From Silurus meridionalis (Eukaryota > Chordata > Actinopteri > Siluriformes > Siluridae), in contig NC_060892.1 in the NCBI RefSeq assembly GCF_014805685.1, positions 16,032,490-16,096,489 on the forward strand: DNA of 64,000 bases, written 5' to 3'. This document shows positions 48,786-58,330 of this stretch, piece by piece. A program made the position numbers and the translations under genes. Numbering within the stretch: the first letter of the stretch is position 1; every line of letters starts with the position of its first letter. The notes beneath the pieces are model-generated. The model had not been told where the DNA came from and searched no databases. It saw only the letters and a list, made by a program, of their open reading frames with translations.

Positions 48786-49974
48786 GGAAGAAGTCTCATA
48801 TACACATACATTTGTTCATCTGAGGAAAGCTGTGCAGGACTCAGTAAATTTCCAGTGTGGTGTTAAACACACACACACACTCCATAACCCCTGTATAGTG
48901 TCCAGGTGTTGGTGCACTTCTTACAGTTATTCACCAGAACCTGGCAAAACCATGCACTCTAAAAGTGCTAAACCAAGCACACCAGAATAAGAACAGTAAT
49001 TCATTTAGGCAGCATTTGCAATACATTTCTTCCATTAACCAATTAACTTAAGCTAAATGTAGTATCAAAGCAGTGCTAAATTACACTTAATTACACCAGA
49101 ACTGTTACATGCTTAAAACCAAGCACTCATTTTAATTTAAATCGATGTGCTTGCAAAACCGTGCTTGCATGTTAATGTTAGCGGTGTAGACTAAACTTTA
49201 AAGGCTAATATAAATGGATATTCTTTATAATGTATTGCTAGCATTTGCAGTTCCATTTTCTTAGCATATAATGTAAAAAAACTTATTATTTTCTTCTCAT
49301 TGTTTTGCTAATAGTAATCACACACTATTATACAGATCTACTAGATAGAAATTAGGTTAATTTGAAAGGAATTATTCCTGTAATGCCAATTCTTTAGCAT
49401 CCACCGTTTTGCAATGGAGCTGTCTTCACAATGACTACTGGACCAAACATTTATAACCTTTATATCATGTAAAACCCTCAAGAGATTTTCCTCAGAAAGT
49501 TGACTGCGTCAGAGGCCCAACTCTGGCAGCCAGCATGAGACTATTTTAGCTCTGTTTATAATTCAGTGCTGATGTTTAGAAAAGTCGACTTGAATCGAAT
49601 GTCTGACGTCTAAACTACATTGGATACCATCCATGTACATGCTGCAGTTTGTGTTCATCTTAAGTTATTACACATACTATACATCATGTCAATATAAATC
49701 ACTGTATTTGCGTCTTTACCATGTATTCCATGTTAGAGGCAGTTGGATAGACACCACCTCTCAGTTTGTTATGCAGGAGAAGGATCTCTTCACGATCTGA
49801 CCAGGGAATGGCACGGCGTACACGTGAGCCTGATGTTGATGCTGTGACGTTGGCCTCCAGCTCATTCTCAAAGCGGTTCAAGAGTCGGTGAAGCTCAGGA
49901 GAGTCAGGCAGGAAGAGGCTGGAGGACAAATGGGTGGCTGATAGCAGCAGGACGAGATACAGCAGTCTGAACAT
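35373..49974 (-). CDS. crispld2: crispld2: secreted CAP and double LCCL domain protein (14 coding exons, spliced)
   Basis: Joining 14 minus-strand exons gives 1518 bases, i.e. 505 residues plus TGA; the human protein is about 497. Order: signal peptide about 1-20 (hydrophobic LVLLLS stretch), N-glycosylation site NVT at 42, basic RVRR at 51-54 (possible proprotein cleavage), CAP/SCP domain about 60-205 with CAP1 signature [13 protein letters not shown] (164-176) and CAP2 signature YLVCNYSP (200-207), a cysteine-rich [11 protein letters not shown] segment, a charged Pro/Lys/Thr linker (242-294), LCCL domain 1 (about 300-381), LCCL domain 2 (about 398-489) and a short tail ending TVRE. The wording ([30 protein letters not shown]) is closer to CRISPLD2 than to CRISPLD1 as I remember those families. 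The family is extracellular and matrix-associated, with reported roles in lung and craniofacial development and LPS binding; that comes from family knowledge, not this sequence. All introns are GT-AG with consistent phases and no disabling change, so the gene looks intact. The neighbour usp10 supports the call. Confidence 0.95.
35425..36616 (-). other. crispld2: crispld2 intron between exons 14 and 15
   Basis: Holds a degenerate MITE-like piece around 35541-35660 with the TACTT/AAGTAC wording of the hAT-like elements at the window ends. Nothing else was recognised. Confidence 0.6.
36617..36747 (-). CDS. crispld2: crispld2 exon 14: residues 446-489, LCCL domain 2 core
   Basis: Reads [19 protein letters not shown] onward to [16 protein letters not shown], the second LCCL core, paralogous to exon 10 and of the same length. 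Acceptor TTACAG|AGC, donor AG|GTACCT. 131 bases. Confidence 0.96.
36748..39391 (-). other. crispld2: crispld2 intron between exons 13 and 14
   Basis: A 2.6-kb intron with an (AT)n tract at 38790-38869. Short open frames within it (for example 38068-38634) have no family similarity and are treated as chance. Confidence 0.6.
38790..38869. repeat. (AT)n microsatellite
   Basis: About 39 AT units, in the crispld2 intron between exons 13 and 14. Confidence 0.97.
39392..39467 (-). CDS. crispld2: crispld2 exon 13: residues 420-445, LCCL domain 2
   Basis: Reads [20 protein letters not shown] then SGVYAD; CPASC and PSYWAPV match LCCL2 of the family. Acceptor ATTCAG|G, donor GAC|GTAAGT. 76 bases. Confidence 0.95.
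39525..40303 (+). mobile_element. MITE with TACCGTAATTTCCGG termini, copy 2, uninterrupted
   Basis: Same ends and internal order as 25675-27024 but without the nested insertion. It lies in the crispld2 intron between exons 12 and 13, in antisense to the gene by the order used here. Confidence 0.85.
40750..40827. repeat. (AT)n microsatellite next to the exon 12 donor
   Basis: About 39 AT units, 24 bases from the crispld2 exon 12 splice donor. Confidence 0.97.
40852..40924 (-). CDS. crispld2: crispld2 exon 12: residues 396-420, start of LCCL domain 2
   Basis: Reads [18 protein letters not shown] onward to HSTCP with Arg420 split, equivalent to the human DCYTTVAQLCPF...HCPR segment. Acceptor TTCACAG|TA, donor AG|GTAACA. 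73 bases. A long (AT)n tract begins about 24 bases into the following intron. Confidence 0.93.
41023..41066 (-). CDS. crispld2: crispld2 exon 11: residues 381-396, inter-LCCL segment
   Basis: A small 44-base exon reading [15 protein letters not shown], matching the KYKPSSSFMVSKV segment of the human protein. Acceptor CCACAG|C, donor G|GTAAGT. It was found from splice sites and family alignment, since no long open frame marks it. Confidence 0.92.
41201..41331 (-). CDS. crispld2: crispld2 exon 10: residues 338-381, LCCL domain 1 core
   Basis: Reads [19 protein letters not shown] onward to [13 protein letters not shown]; the SSICRAAIH and GVI..GG motifs are the LCCL core. Acceptor TTCCAG|CAA, donor AG|GTACAA, Ser381 split. 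131 bases. Confidence 0.96.
41433..41499 (-). CDS. crispld2: crispld2 exon 9: residues 315-337, LCCL domain 1
   Basis: Reads [20 protein letters not shown] then YDV. The family motif (CPAGC in human) is CPVNC here, keeping both cysteines. Acceptor CTGCAG|G, donor GTG|GTAAGT. 67 bases. Confidence 0.95.
41586..41646 (-). CDS. crispld2: crispld2 exon 8: residues 295-315, start of LCCL domain 1
   Basis: Reads [20 protein letters not shown] with Arg315 split. It supplies the first cysteines of LCCL1. Acceptor CTGCAG|CT, donor AG|GTCCGT, a weaker donor than the others. 61 bases. Confidence 0.92.
41719..41838 (-). mobile_element. tRNA-derived SINE in crispld2 intron 7
   Basis: The minus strand reads 'gagtggtagctcagtggtta' (box A type), 'aggggttcaagaccc' (box B type), 'accaagctgccattc' and 'agcaaggcccttaaccc'. 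It is the same family as 54136-54345 and in sense orientation with the gene. The whole intron is only 228 bases, so the SINE makes up half of it. Confidence 0.85.
41875..42033 (-). CDS. crispld2: crispld2 exon 7: residues 242-295, linker
   Basis: Encodes a Pro/Lys/Thr-rich linker ([31 protein letters not shown]) joining CAP to LCCL. The DMNEVE motif matches human CRISPLD2; the rest is low-complexity and poorly conserved. Acceptor TTCCAG|GA, donor CTGA|GTAAGA. 159 bases. Confidence 0.9.
42455..42555 (-). CDS. crispld2: crispld2 exon 6: residues 208-242, cysteine-rich segment
   Basis: Reads [18 protein letters not shown] onward to CKDNLCYK, the short Cys-rich module after the CAP domain in CRISPLD proteins. 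Acceptor ATCAG|G, donor AAGG|GTAATT. 101 bases. Confidence 0.95.
42907..43022 (-). CDS. crispld2: crispld2 exon 5: residues 170-208, end of CAP domain
   Basis: Reads [16 protein letters not shown] onward to [10 protein letters not shown], completing CAP1 and giving CAP2. Acceptor TTGCAG|CTT, donor AA|GTAAGT splitting Lys208. 116 bases. Confidence 0.96.
43023..46653 (-). other. crispld2: crispld2 intron between exons 4 and 5
   Basis: The longest internal intron, 3.6 kb. Apart from a short GA-rich patch near 44155-44190 it is ordinary A/T-rich sequence; no repeat family or extra exon was recognised. Confidence 0.6.
46654..46786 (-). CDS. crispld2: crispld2 exon 4: residues 125-169, CAP domain
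   Basis: Reads [19 protein letters not shown] onward to [15 protein letters not shown] and CTHYTQ. It contains the first half of the CAP1 signature, including its conserved histidine. Acceptor TTTAG|G, donor CAG|GTGAGG; 133 bases, ends in phase 0. Confidence 0.96.
47007..47080. repeat. (GT)n microsatellite
   Basis: GT repeat with a few interruptions, in the crispld2 intron between exons 3 and 4. Confidence 0.95.
47322..47385. repeat. Dispersed repeat, copy B
   Basis: 'caacaccttctgaccaatca' with 'cagcagcggtataaat' following; partner of 34500-34625. Confidence 0.5.
47479..47539. repeat. (GT)n microsatellite abutting the exon 3 donor
   Basis: About 30 GT units. The repeat starts within about ten bases of the exon 3 splice donor on the minus strand. 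Confidence 0.97.
47547..47665 (-). CDS. crispld2: crispld2 exon 3: residues 86-125, CAP domain
   Basis: Reads [17 protein letters not shown] onward to [11 protein letters not shown], the CAP core, with Arg125 split 2+1. Length 119. The acceptor tract is imperfect TG repeat ending GTGAAG; the donor is AG|GTCTGT, followed almost at once by a long (CA/TG)n run. Confidence 0.95.
47979..48313. mobile_element. Short TIR element, pogo-like ends
   Basis: The left end is TAATCCCCCGCTTTACAGCGG-like and the right end inverted is 'cagtaatcccccatttatcg'. It is 335 bases, non-coding, in the crispld2 intron between exons 2 and 3. The ends resemble Tigger/pogo-derived MITEs. Confidence 0.6.
48739..48783. 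repeat. (CA)n microsatellite
   Basis: CA repeat in the crispld2 intron between exons 2 and 3. Confidence 0.97.
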
Positions 49975-50079
49975 GGCGGTGGAGATAGAGGTGGAGATGA
50001 TGATGATGATGATAGTAGAGGTGGTGATGGTGGTGGTAGAGCACAGATAGGGCTCACAAAATTCTAGATGGAGAGTGAT
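49720..50079 (-). CDS. crispld2: crispld2 exon 2: 5' UTR plus codons 1-85
   Basis: The acceptor is TCTGTTTTCAG with the exon starting at 50079; the donor is CATG|GTAAAG. The ATG at 49974-49972 has a strong context (CACCGCCATGT), and no ATG precedes it within the exon, so this start is firm. The coding part (49720-49974, phase 0) carries the signal peptide, NVT site, RVRR and the start of the CAP domain ([12 protein letters not shown]). The leader just before the ATG is built of CAC/ATC triplets. Confidence 0.93.
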
Positions 50080-50200
50080 CTGAAAACAGAGCAGGGATTC
50101 TGTAAAGAGTAGACCTATCGGTGAAAAATGCAATTAATTTATCAATCACATTCTTTTCAAATGCAAACACAAACTCTGCTTTTATACAGTAGCTGTGTTT

Positions 50201-50303
<103 letters not shown>

Positions 50304-51282
50304 ATTATACATTATTAATAGAAAATTCAGTTTAGAAACAGTAAACATTATTCTTACTCTCTTCCCCTTTAACCTGTAACATTTCATCAATCCAAACTTT
50401 AAGTCGTTTGCCAGTCTCTGCCATTATTTCATGTTCCTTCACTATCTTTTATACTTTAAGCCTGTTTTAATCTCTGGAGCTATTTAGGCACTGACACTTG
50501 ATACACACTCTCTAATTAGAAGACTACTGCTAATGCATTATCCAATGCTATGACTGGCACAAACTCTTGAACTCACTAAATAATCCCTTGGGTACAGTTT
50601 GAGACGTTAGTGCTAGACAAGATCCAAAGAAAAAGAAAGCCTGAATAAAATCTTTTAAAAGAGCTTGTAAAGAAAAAGAATCATGTCACGTAATATGTGG
50701 TTGCTAGTCAAACAGCACTCAATCAGTATGCAGACCAGCATACAGAGGAGAGAGGAAAGAGACAGAACGGAGCCAAAGTCCTAGCTTCATCTTTCTCTTT
50801 CCTTCTCTCGCCTCTCTCTTTCCCTCCCTCCCTCTCTCTCACTTTCCACAGGTTTGAGGTCTGACACCTCAGCTGTGTGAATACACTGTCACCGCTCCAA
50901 CTACAGTCCTCTGTGAAAACCAGACCACCACACCCCTTTCCCTCACTGTCCTCTCCTGACTCACACTCACACACATACACAAACACACATATATATACAC
51001 ACACACCCACCCACGTCTTACTATCCATCAGAAGATCTTTTACAGTTATAATTAATGCTAGGCTACACTAAAATCTAACCCCAATCTAAACCTCAGTAAC
51101 CAAAAAAAACATTTTGTCCAACAGCCAAATGTTTCCACAATTTCCAGATGTTCCTGTCCTTATCAGGAACCATGATATGAAAGACATGCACTCAAATACA
51201 CAAAATCTTACAAACATATATACAAACACTTATATGCACCCAGAGTTTAATCTGTAAAAAAACACTTGACAATGCACCCTAT

Positions 51283-51283
<1 letters not shown>

Positions 51284-51349
<66 letters not shown>

Positions 51350-51351
51350 AA
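51284..51351. repeat. (GAAA)n microsatellite
   Basis: About 17 GAAA units, in crispld2 intron 1. Confidence 0.98.
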
Positions 51352-51542
51352 AAGGCAGACTCACACTCATACTTAAATATTTTATCAGTGTTCCACACAG
51401 GTGTTCTAGAGACCAGGGATAAGTGATGCATAATCAAAAGCGTCCAAGTGTTTATCATCATCTTCATCATCATCAAAGCTATCATTAATTATTCTGATAA
51501 AAATATCTATAGCTCTATTAAATAACAAAAACTTTGACCTTG

Positions 51543-51545
<3 letters not shown>

Positions 51546-51581
<36 letters not shown>
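51546..51581. repeat. (CA)n microsatellite
   Basis: About 18 CA units, in crispld2 intron 1. Confidence 0.97.
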
Positions 51582-51586
<5 letters not shown>

Positions 51587-51931
51587 TAACCGGTAATTGT
51601 TCCTGCATGTGCTTGAACGGCATGGGGCGAGTGCTGACACTGAAATACCTGAGAGTTTTATTACATGTCTAACCACACAACCAGCAAGCGAGTGCAGCTT
51701 TTCTTCATCTCTCTTGCTTTTTTGGCTAAGAACTCAGAAAGTGCAAAATTCCAGCCTTATTCATGTGTACACCCTATGCAGCATCACACAGTTCACCTGA
51801 TGTGAATATGGTACTTAGAGGCATCATGCATACATTAAAGCACTTCACTCACACTCACACACACACACACGCATGTCTGAACTGCAAAAAAGAAATTAAC
51901 ATTTGAATAAAGTCTAGTGCATGGACATTAC

Positions 51932-52080
51932 CAAGTTGGTTTATCCGTACAGGAATTCCAGGTTTTCTTCTCTGATGTTTGAATTTGAGCCTTGTGTCCT
52001 GTTTGAAATCCTCCTTCTCAGCTCTTTACTCCAGCAGGCTTGAGGAGCTCTACACACTGCAGCGCTTTCTTATTCCCACT
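51932..52080 (-). other. crispld2: Probable non-coding exon 1 (5' UTR) of crispld2
   Basis: The interval lies between the TATA box and a GTAATG donor (intron starts at 51931). It has no ATG on the minus strand, so it would be untranslated leader spliced to exon 2 at 50079. The 5' boundary is placed by distance from the TATA box and is approximate. Confidence 0.45.
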
Positions 52081-52103
52081 GACTATGTCCTCAGCATTCA
52101 GCA

Positions 52104-52112
52104 CCTTTTATA
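52104..52112 (-). promoter_or_regulatory. TATA box, probable crispld2 core promoter
   Basis: The minus strand reads TATAAAAGG here. About 25-30 bases downstream a leader begins that contains no ATG and ends at a good donor (CTTG|GTAATG), which fits transcription starting near 52080. Read from sequence only; there is no transcript evidence. Confidence 0.5.
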
Positions 52113-53149
52113 GAGAAACAGACCCCGAGAAAAGAGTGAAAAAAAAGAAAAAACTGCGGACGGGGGAAAAAAAAACATGGAGTTGCTGAGCTACGCATGC
52201 CATCGTCTGTGCACGCCCCCTCAGGTCCTTCTGAGGAAGGCTATGTTCTTGGAAAGCCTCTGCATCTGACGAATGATGTGCACAGTGCGTAAATTAACGT
52301 AGGCCCCGTCCATCCCATCTCAGCTGCTCTCAGCTCCTCCTGGACCCTGGTCTAAACTCCATTTAGCTCTAAATCTGGAAATCTGCCATCAAGATTTACT
52401 GGATCATTTGTACGTCAATAACTGATCACAATCATTTTTGCCCGGCTTGTCATTATGGGTCAGGGTATAAAAAATAGCTGTGAGGACGTCATGTTCTCAG
52501 CCAAGCGCTCAGTGTTCCGTCACTTCGACGATCATTCCCATAGTTTTTTTTTGTTTTTTTCCAAAATAGCTGTAAAACACTTTCAGGGCCTTTATTTCTA
52601 AAGGTGCAGATATTATATTTATATATTGGGTTCCAGAAATCAAAGATTTTAAATATAAAATAAATGCAAATTAATAGAAAGCTTTATCAGTTTAAAAGAC
52701 TGCAAAAAAACGAAATGAAGTGTTCTTAAATATAATGTTTTTCTAATATTACTGTAATATCTTTAATATTTATTATTCCAGATTTTGCTTTCTAATAATT
52801 AGTACATGTATTTATGCCTCATATGTGTTCATTTTATCCCACTGTTTCTGTTTAAAAGCAACTGTGTTCTGAGCTGGTTTGTGGATTACTGAGTTCACAG
52901 TAATGTATTGTTGAAGATTTTATATAATCCCAGATTTTTCGGTTTGTCAAAATTGTTGGCCTCCATGTTACCACCATCACCCAAAAGCTGTGGGTGCAGG
53001 AATGGCTTACTTAACACAAATGAGATTAATTGTGGTATTTAGAGGCATTGTGCGCAATGTGAGTCTATCTTTAGCCATTATAGTGATAAAGAAAAGCGTT
53101 CAGTGAGTTCATTGTGATATTGCTTAGACCTGCTAAGAATAAAGCCACA
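52113..53149. other. Upstream flank of crispld2
   Basis: The first 250 bases are richer in G/C than the surroundings and probably hold promoter-proximal sites; none can be named with confidence. The rest is A/T-rich. Confidence 0.4.
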
Positions 53150-53490
53150 AAAATGGAGACACACAATGTGGGCTCCATAAAGACATGGGTTGGAGTGGAA
53201 GATCATGAGTGGCCTGCTATATAGATTATTCAACTCTATTGAACACCTTTTGGATAAATTGAAATAGTGACTGCACCCCAGGCCTCCACACCCTACATCA
53301 GTAGCTGAATTTACTAACTCCCTTGTAGCTGAATGAGCACAAATCTAAACAAAAACACTCCAAGATCCAGTGGAACATCTTCCCAGAAGTTTGGACGTTA
53401 TTAAAAACAGCAAATGAAGACTAAATGTAAAAAGGGATGATCAAAAAAAAAAAACATACACATCTTATGACCAGGTGTCAACAAACAAAG
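53150..53490 (+). mobile_element. Tc1-like transposase relic
   Basis: 'ctattgaacaccttttggat', 'gactgcaccccaggcctcca' and 'cttgtagctgaatgagcaca' correspond to degenerate IEHLWDELERRLHPRPP and ALVAE wording, and the end 'tatgaccaggtgtcaacaaa' is the usual right side of the family. Non-coding now. Confidence 0.7.
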
Positions 53491-54135
53491 TGTGTGTTGA
53501 AAGTATATCTAAAATAAAACTCCAGCTGCATACATTAATCAGCTGAGCTCCATTTCAATCTATCAGCATGTTGGATGATATTAAAGCCAGATAAATTAAC
53601 AGGTAGCAGGAGCTTAACCTGGTATGCTCTGGACTTAAAGATTTTTTCTAGCCCTGAATAATTCTTAAATTCTCTCCAGTGGTTTGTCACAATGACACTG
53701 AATGACATTAAAGAAAAATGGCAGTGTTTGTAATTTTACATCTTCAGTAAATGGAGTCTTATTGGCTGAGAGATCTCAATTCTTCCGAACGCTCAGAAAG
53801 AAACTGTAACACTAAACTGTTCTCAAGGTGTGTAAATAAATGTCTATTTAAGCTCCAAATTATGTAAACATCATATGAGTGGAGCATAGGGATAATATCA
53901 TTTACAGCTAACATACTTTACATGCTACTGTAGAGTTAGATTTGATATTTATATTCTTGATCATGTAGGCTAAACAATAGTGCTATTAGGTATCTGATAT
54001 GATGCTGGTTTGAGATGTTTCAGTGGCTTAAATATTCATGTGCAGATTATAGGATAAATCAAATCTCCAAACTATTACACATGGTAATTGATTGCATAAA
54101 AAAAAAAAAAAAAAAAAGGAAAACCTAAGGCCATT
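53491..54135. other. Intergenic sequence without recognised gene
   Basis: A/T-rich; ends in an A-run at about 54096-54117. Confidence 0.45.
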
Positions 54136-54345
54136 CGGGGGAGTGGTATCTCAGTGGTTAAGGTGCTGGGTCACTGATCAGAAGGTCTGGGATTCAACTC
54201 CAGGTATCAACAAGCTGCAATTCTTAGGCCCTTTACCCCTTGTGCTCTAAAGGGCTGAGCCTATTCATCGAACAAGCTGGGATATATGAAGAAAAGATTT
54301 TCACTGTACTTTAATGTATATGTGACAAATAAAGGCTATTCTTTT
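54136..54345 (+). mobile_element. tRNA-derived SINE
   Basis: Box A region 'gtggtatctcagtggttaag', box B 'gggattcaactcc' (54189-54201), body 'acaagctgcaattcttaggc', and a LINE-like 3' tail 'gtgacaaataaaggctattc'. It begins 18 bases after an A-run. It has no 3' tRNA half, so it is a SINE and not a tRNA gene. Confidence 0.85.
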
Positions 54346-55859
54346 TCTATAGAACAGTCTTGCTTCTGTTTTTCTTTGCTTTTAATTCTTAACACGGAAC
54401 CAGTGTTGTTTGGAATGTTGGGACTCAAAAAATACGTTTCTGAGTGGTAAGTACAATGTTTTGGCAATAACTGCATTCTTTCAAACAGCTTTGTAATTGC
54501 AGTCATTGGGAGCACTCGAACGATCTGTTTTAAGTTTTAAGCTCTTTGTGAACAGTAGAGGATAGTTAAAAGTTTTTTTGCCAAAAGAACAAACATACCA
54601 TGCTAAACAATTAAACACACATTTGTTTTCTATAGTCTGTATTCATTTATTTAACTTATCATATCACTTTAGGCAAGTAGGCAAAAAAATTCACATTGAC
54701 ACATAAATGATTTGACGGTTGAAGGTAAAGAGAAGTTTAAACACATTTAATGAAGAAATAATGTTGTGTAATCTATTCAATTAGTTGTTTTATTCATATT
54801 TATTTATTAATTAATATAAATGTATTTGCTTGTTTTTTGCTTAAAAATTATTGATAGGAAACCTTGAAAATGTCCCATTCTTGTGCACAGGAAAAAAGTG
54901 AATCGATTTGAACAAGAAATTAAATTTATTTTAACATATTGTGTGATCTTTATTCTGAATGAAGATGTGTTATATTAAAAATAGAAGCTCAAACTTATGA
55001 CAAACCTTATGTTAAGCATGAGCAATTTTTTTTCCCAAAAAAATTAATGCACTGGCATTTTAAAAAATGAGGTGTAGTGAACCAAAAAAATGTAGCATTA
55101 ATGGTAACCAGTAAACTTTAGGCTCGTACAGAACAGCTGCATTCACTGGAGAGGAGAACCTCTAATCCAGAGATTTATCTTTCCTAGTTAGAAGCTGAGC
55201 TGCGTTCTTCCAAAGCTTTTAAACTTATCTCCAGAGAAATGTCCAGTAAAATCCTGCAGCTCAAGCACACAAAGGCAGAGAAACCTAGCTGCATGGGAAC
55301 GACCCTGGGGGTCTCAATTCTAAAAGGGTCCCCCTCCTCTTCTTCTCCAGGGTTTGTCCAAGAATTTTCACATTCTGGGAATTCCAGCTGGGAATCATCA
55401 ACATCTATCAGCACAGGAACAAATTTATCCAACAGGATATTCAGCGATTTGATTGCAGTAACAAGGAAATTCATTTTGGACCTGAGCCGTATTCGATCGG
55501 TGTAACCTATGAGATTATTTTATTTTGGTCAAAATGCGACTGAGCCAGAGCACCGTGGTCGATCAGTCAGTCAAAGAATTTGGTGTTTTGGCATTGTAAC
55601 ATGTAGGAAAATTCCGTATTGGGAAAAGAAGATGCAGTCGTAAGCACTAGATGGCGCTTGTCTCCGAGTCCTCAAACTGAGTTATTACAGAGACAAACAG
55701 AAACACACACCCAAAATACATTAATATCTCAGCAGCTTAACATCGATTTATACAAAAGCAAAATAACGAGACGTAGCATTGCAAAGCTGATGAAGTCATC
55801 TTACAGGCAAAGGAAAATACAAGTGTTACAGTAGCTAGGAACCATATATTGTTTATTAT
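54346..55859. other. Intergenic sequence without recognised gene
   Basis: Overlapping open frames on both strands at 55184-55505 show no family similarity; only one can be real, and I have no support for either. Confidence 0.4.
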
Positions 55860-56427
55860 AGTCCAGAGATGGCAAGTACAAATACTTAGTTACTGTACTT
55901 AAGTAGATTTTTCTCGTATCATTACTCTTCTTCACTATATATTTTATGGACAACTTTTTTCTTTCACTCATTACATTTTTTACACAAATATCTGTAACTT
56001 TTACTTCTTACATTTTCAAACCAGACTCATTACTTTAGTTTTAATCTATTTGGTGATATGATCAATATTTCTCTTTTAGTTGTGCGCCATTTTCAGCCCA
56101 TCAACCAATTTCCGGTGATTGCACAGCTTTTTTAATCAATCACTGGTGTATCATTTCCTGGCTCTCACACACCACATATGTAGGCTAGTTTTCAAAACTC
56201 ACAATGAGCCGGCAGAAGGCAACAAGGATATGGGGTTAATGTGGATGAGACAAAGGGGAATCAACGATATAAACATGACTGAAAACTGAGACATTCCTGA
56301 TCACCTGATTATCATTTTTTTCTCAGCTTGTGTTCTATATGGTGGTTGTTCAGCCTGGATACGTTCATTAAGTAACCAAATTGTTATATATTGTATCAAT
56401 TTATTAATAAGGGTTGTCAAAATTAAT

Positions 56428-56650
56428 GTGTAGATTATCTTCTTTCGGCTGCTCCCATTAGGGGTCACCACAGCGGATCATCCGTCTCCATACCCCTCTG
56501 TCCTTTACATCTGCCTCTTTCAAACGAACTACCTGCATGTCTTCCCTCCCGATATACCCCATGTACCTCCTCTTCACATGTCCAAACCATCTCAATCACT
56601 CCTCCCTCACTTTGTCTCCAAAACATCCTACATGCAATCCTCAAATGAAG
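56428..56650 (-). mobile_element. RTE LINE 3' end
   Basis: The minus strand gives RWFGHVKRRYMGYIG and GREDMQVVRLKEADVKDRGV then WRRMIRCGDP with small frame breaks, and ends 'gggagcagccgaaagaagat'. Same family as 346-2004 but a different insertion. Confidence 0.8.
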
Positions 56651-56740
56651 CACAAAAATCCTCCATGATGCACACAATGAACACTCTGATGTCAACAAAT
56701 GCATTTTGTAGCATTTTTTCCTCATAATGCCGAAAAGAAC

Positions 56741-57490
56741 TTTTTTCGGATTATAACTTTTTCCCACGTTTTGAACGTCTTAAACAACGAAGTGGCTTAT
56801 TTATGAATTTTTCCTGGGTTTTTCCCGGTTTCACAAACTTCAAGCTTCAAAAAACTGAACCCCATAACATTAGACCAATGAAATTTCCGAACGGAAACGA
56901 AAAAACGCACCTCACCTGTGTTCTGAGCTGCACGGCATCGGGAGAAAAAACGTTTTTTTTAAACGCACGACGATGCCAAAAGATAAACTCCCGAAAGAAA
57001 TAGTTGTGAAAGGAAGGAGGAAGAGAGTGAACAATGACTTGGTCGGCTACTGTTTAGATGCAAGCCGTTGTAACGTGAGTCTGGGTGAAGGGAGAGCTCG
57101 CTACTCCAGTTGCAACAGAAATCATATAAGCACAGACAGGTTTCCAAAACTCATGCTTTTTTATTTTTTGTGGCAAAGAAACTTAGAAATGAGCATCAGA
57201 AAATAATAAGGACATAATCCTCGTCTTGCACACATGCAGTAATAGCGGAAAAATGCAGTGGCAGGCTATTCCCAAAATACCGCTATGCTCCTAAAGGAAG
57301 TGCAACATATTTCACCCATTACACCATGTGTAATGTGTCTTTCGATAAAGCCTGTGTAAAGTACACTAGTGTAGACACCTGCGGCTTATAGACAGGTGAG
57401 GCTTATTTATGTTAAAAATAAAAATATTTGTAAAATTCAGTGGGTGCGGCTTATATATGGGTGCGCGTTATAGTCCCGGAAATGACGATA
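56741..57490 (-). mobile_element. MITE with TACCGTAATTTCCGG-type termini, copy 3, reversed
   Basis: Starts 'ttttttcggattataac' and ends 'ttatagtcccggaaatgacg', the inverted terminal wording of 25675 and 39525. Internal order is reversed and the conserved frame is interrupted. Confidence 0.78.
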
Positions 57491-58330
57491 AACTACTGTG
57501 TTTTTTGATTGTAAAAATAAGAATGATACATCATTTACTTTTATTTTATACACTTATAACAACAACTAAAAGCTGTGCTTTTGTAAAATAAAGAAAACAG
57601 GCAGGGGGCGCTCTCTGCCATCGCTGTCATCTCTCTTCACAGACACAAATAAAACAACCTGAATCTCAGTGAGAATTTACCTCACAGACAATAAATATAT
57701 GTATATAAAGCTTGATATGTCAACTTTTAAATAAACAGATTCACATCGAAAACAAATATTCTCTGATTATAAAAATTAGAAGAGGTACAGTTTCTTCAGG
57801 ATCAACTCATTAACCATCTGTGTGGAAACATAGCAAAGGTTCTGTTTGGCATACTGATGATTTACATAATTTAAAACACTACAATTACTTTAAAACATTT
57901 ACAATATTTTCTCTTCATTCATGTTGAGAATGGTTTCATTAATAATAAACATAGATTTGCACAAAGCATCCATATTTGTCTATGCCCATGTTGATGAGTA
58001 TTAAAAACATTTAACAAAAAACTAAGTATTAAGGTACATTTAGAACAGATAAAAATGTGTGAATAAGTCACGGATAATCAGGGTTAACTCAACCATGACA
58101 ATCGTGATTAATCATTATTAAATATTTTATTCGATTGACAGCCCTAACAATATGATGTAAGATCCAGTTACCAGAGTGACACTAAAACAGGTAGTAGTAA
58201 AGGCTACTTTTTACTTAAGTACAAAATCAAACAAACTTCTTTAACTTGAGTAAAAAAAGTATAGTAAGTACTTTAGTAAAACTTGTATGTGTCTGTACCT
58301 CTACTTAAGTGAAGGATGTGTGTAGGGATG

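Larger units (their letters stand above)
47666..49719 (-). other. crispld2: crispld2 intron between exons 2 and 3
   Basis: Contains a short inverted-repeat element at 47979-48313 and a (CA)n tract at 48739-48783. No additional exon was seen. Confidence 0.6.
55860..58330. mobile_element. hAT-like MITE, expanded by two insertions
   Basis: The left end 'cagagatggcaagtacaaat' with 'ttactgtacttaagtag' and the right end 'cctctacttaagtgaaggat' then GTGTGT enclose an RTE tail (56428-56650) and a MITE (56741-57490). The right inner part (57910-58320) matches window positions 1-345. Confidence 0.55.

Noticed and set aside
54136..54345. tRNA gene
   Set aside because: Box A and B are present, but there is no acceptor-stem partner and the body continues into a SINE tail; repeated elsewhere.
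55184..55505. Two opposite-strand frames of about 90 codons
   Set aside because: Each shadows the other and neither shows family wording.
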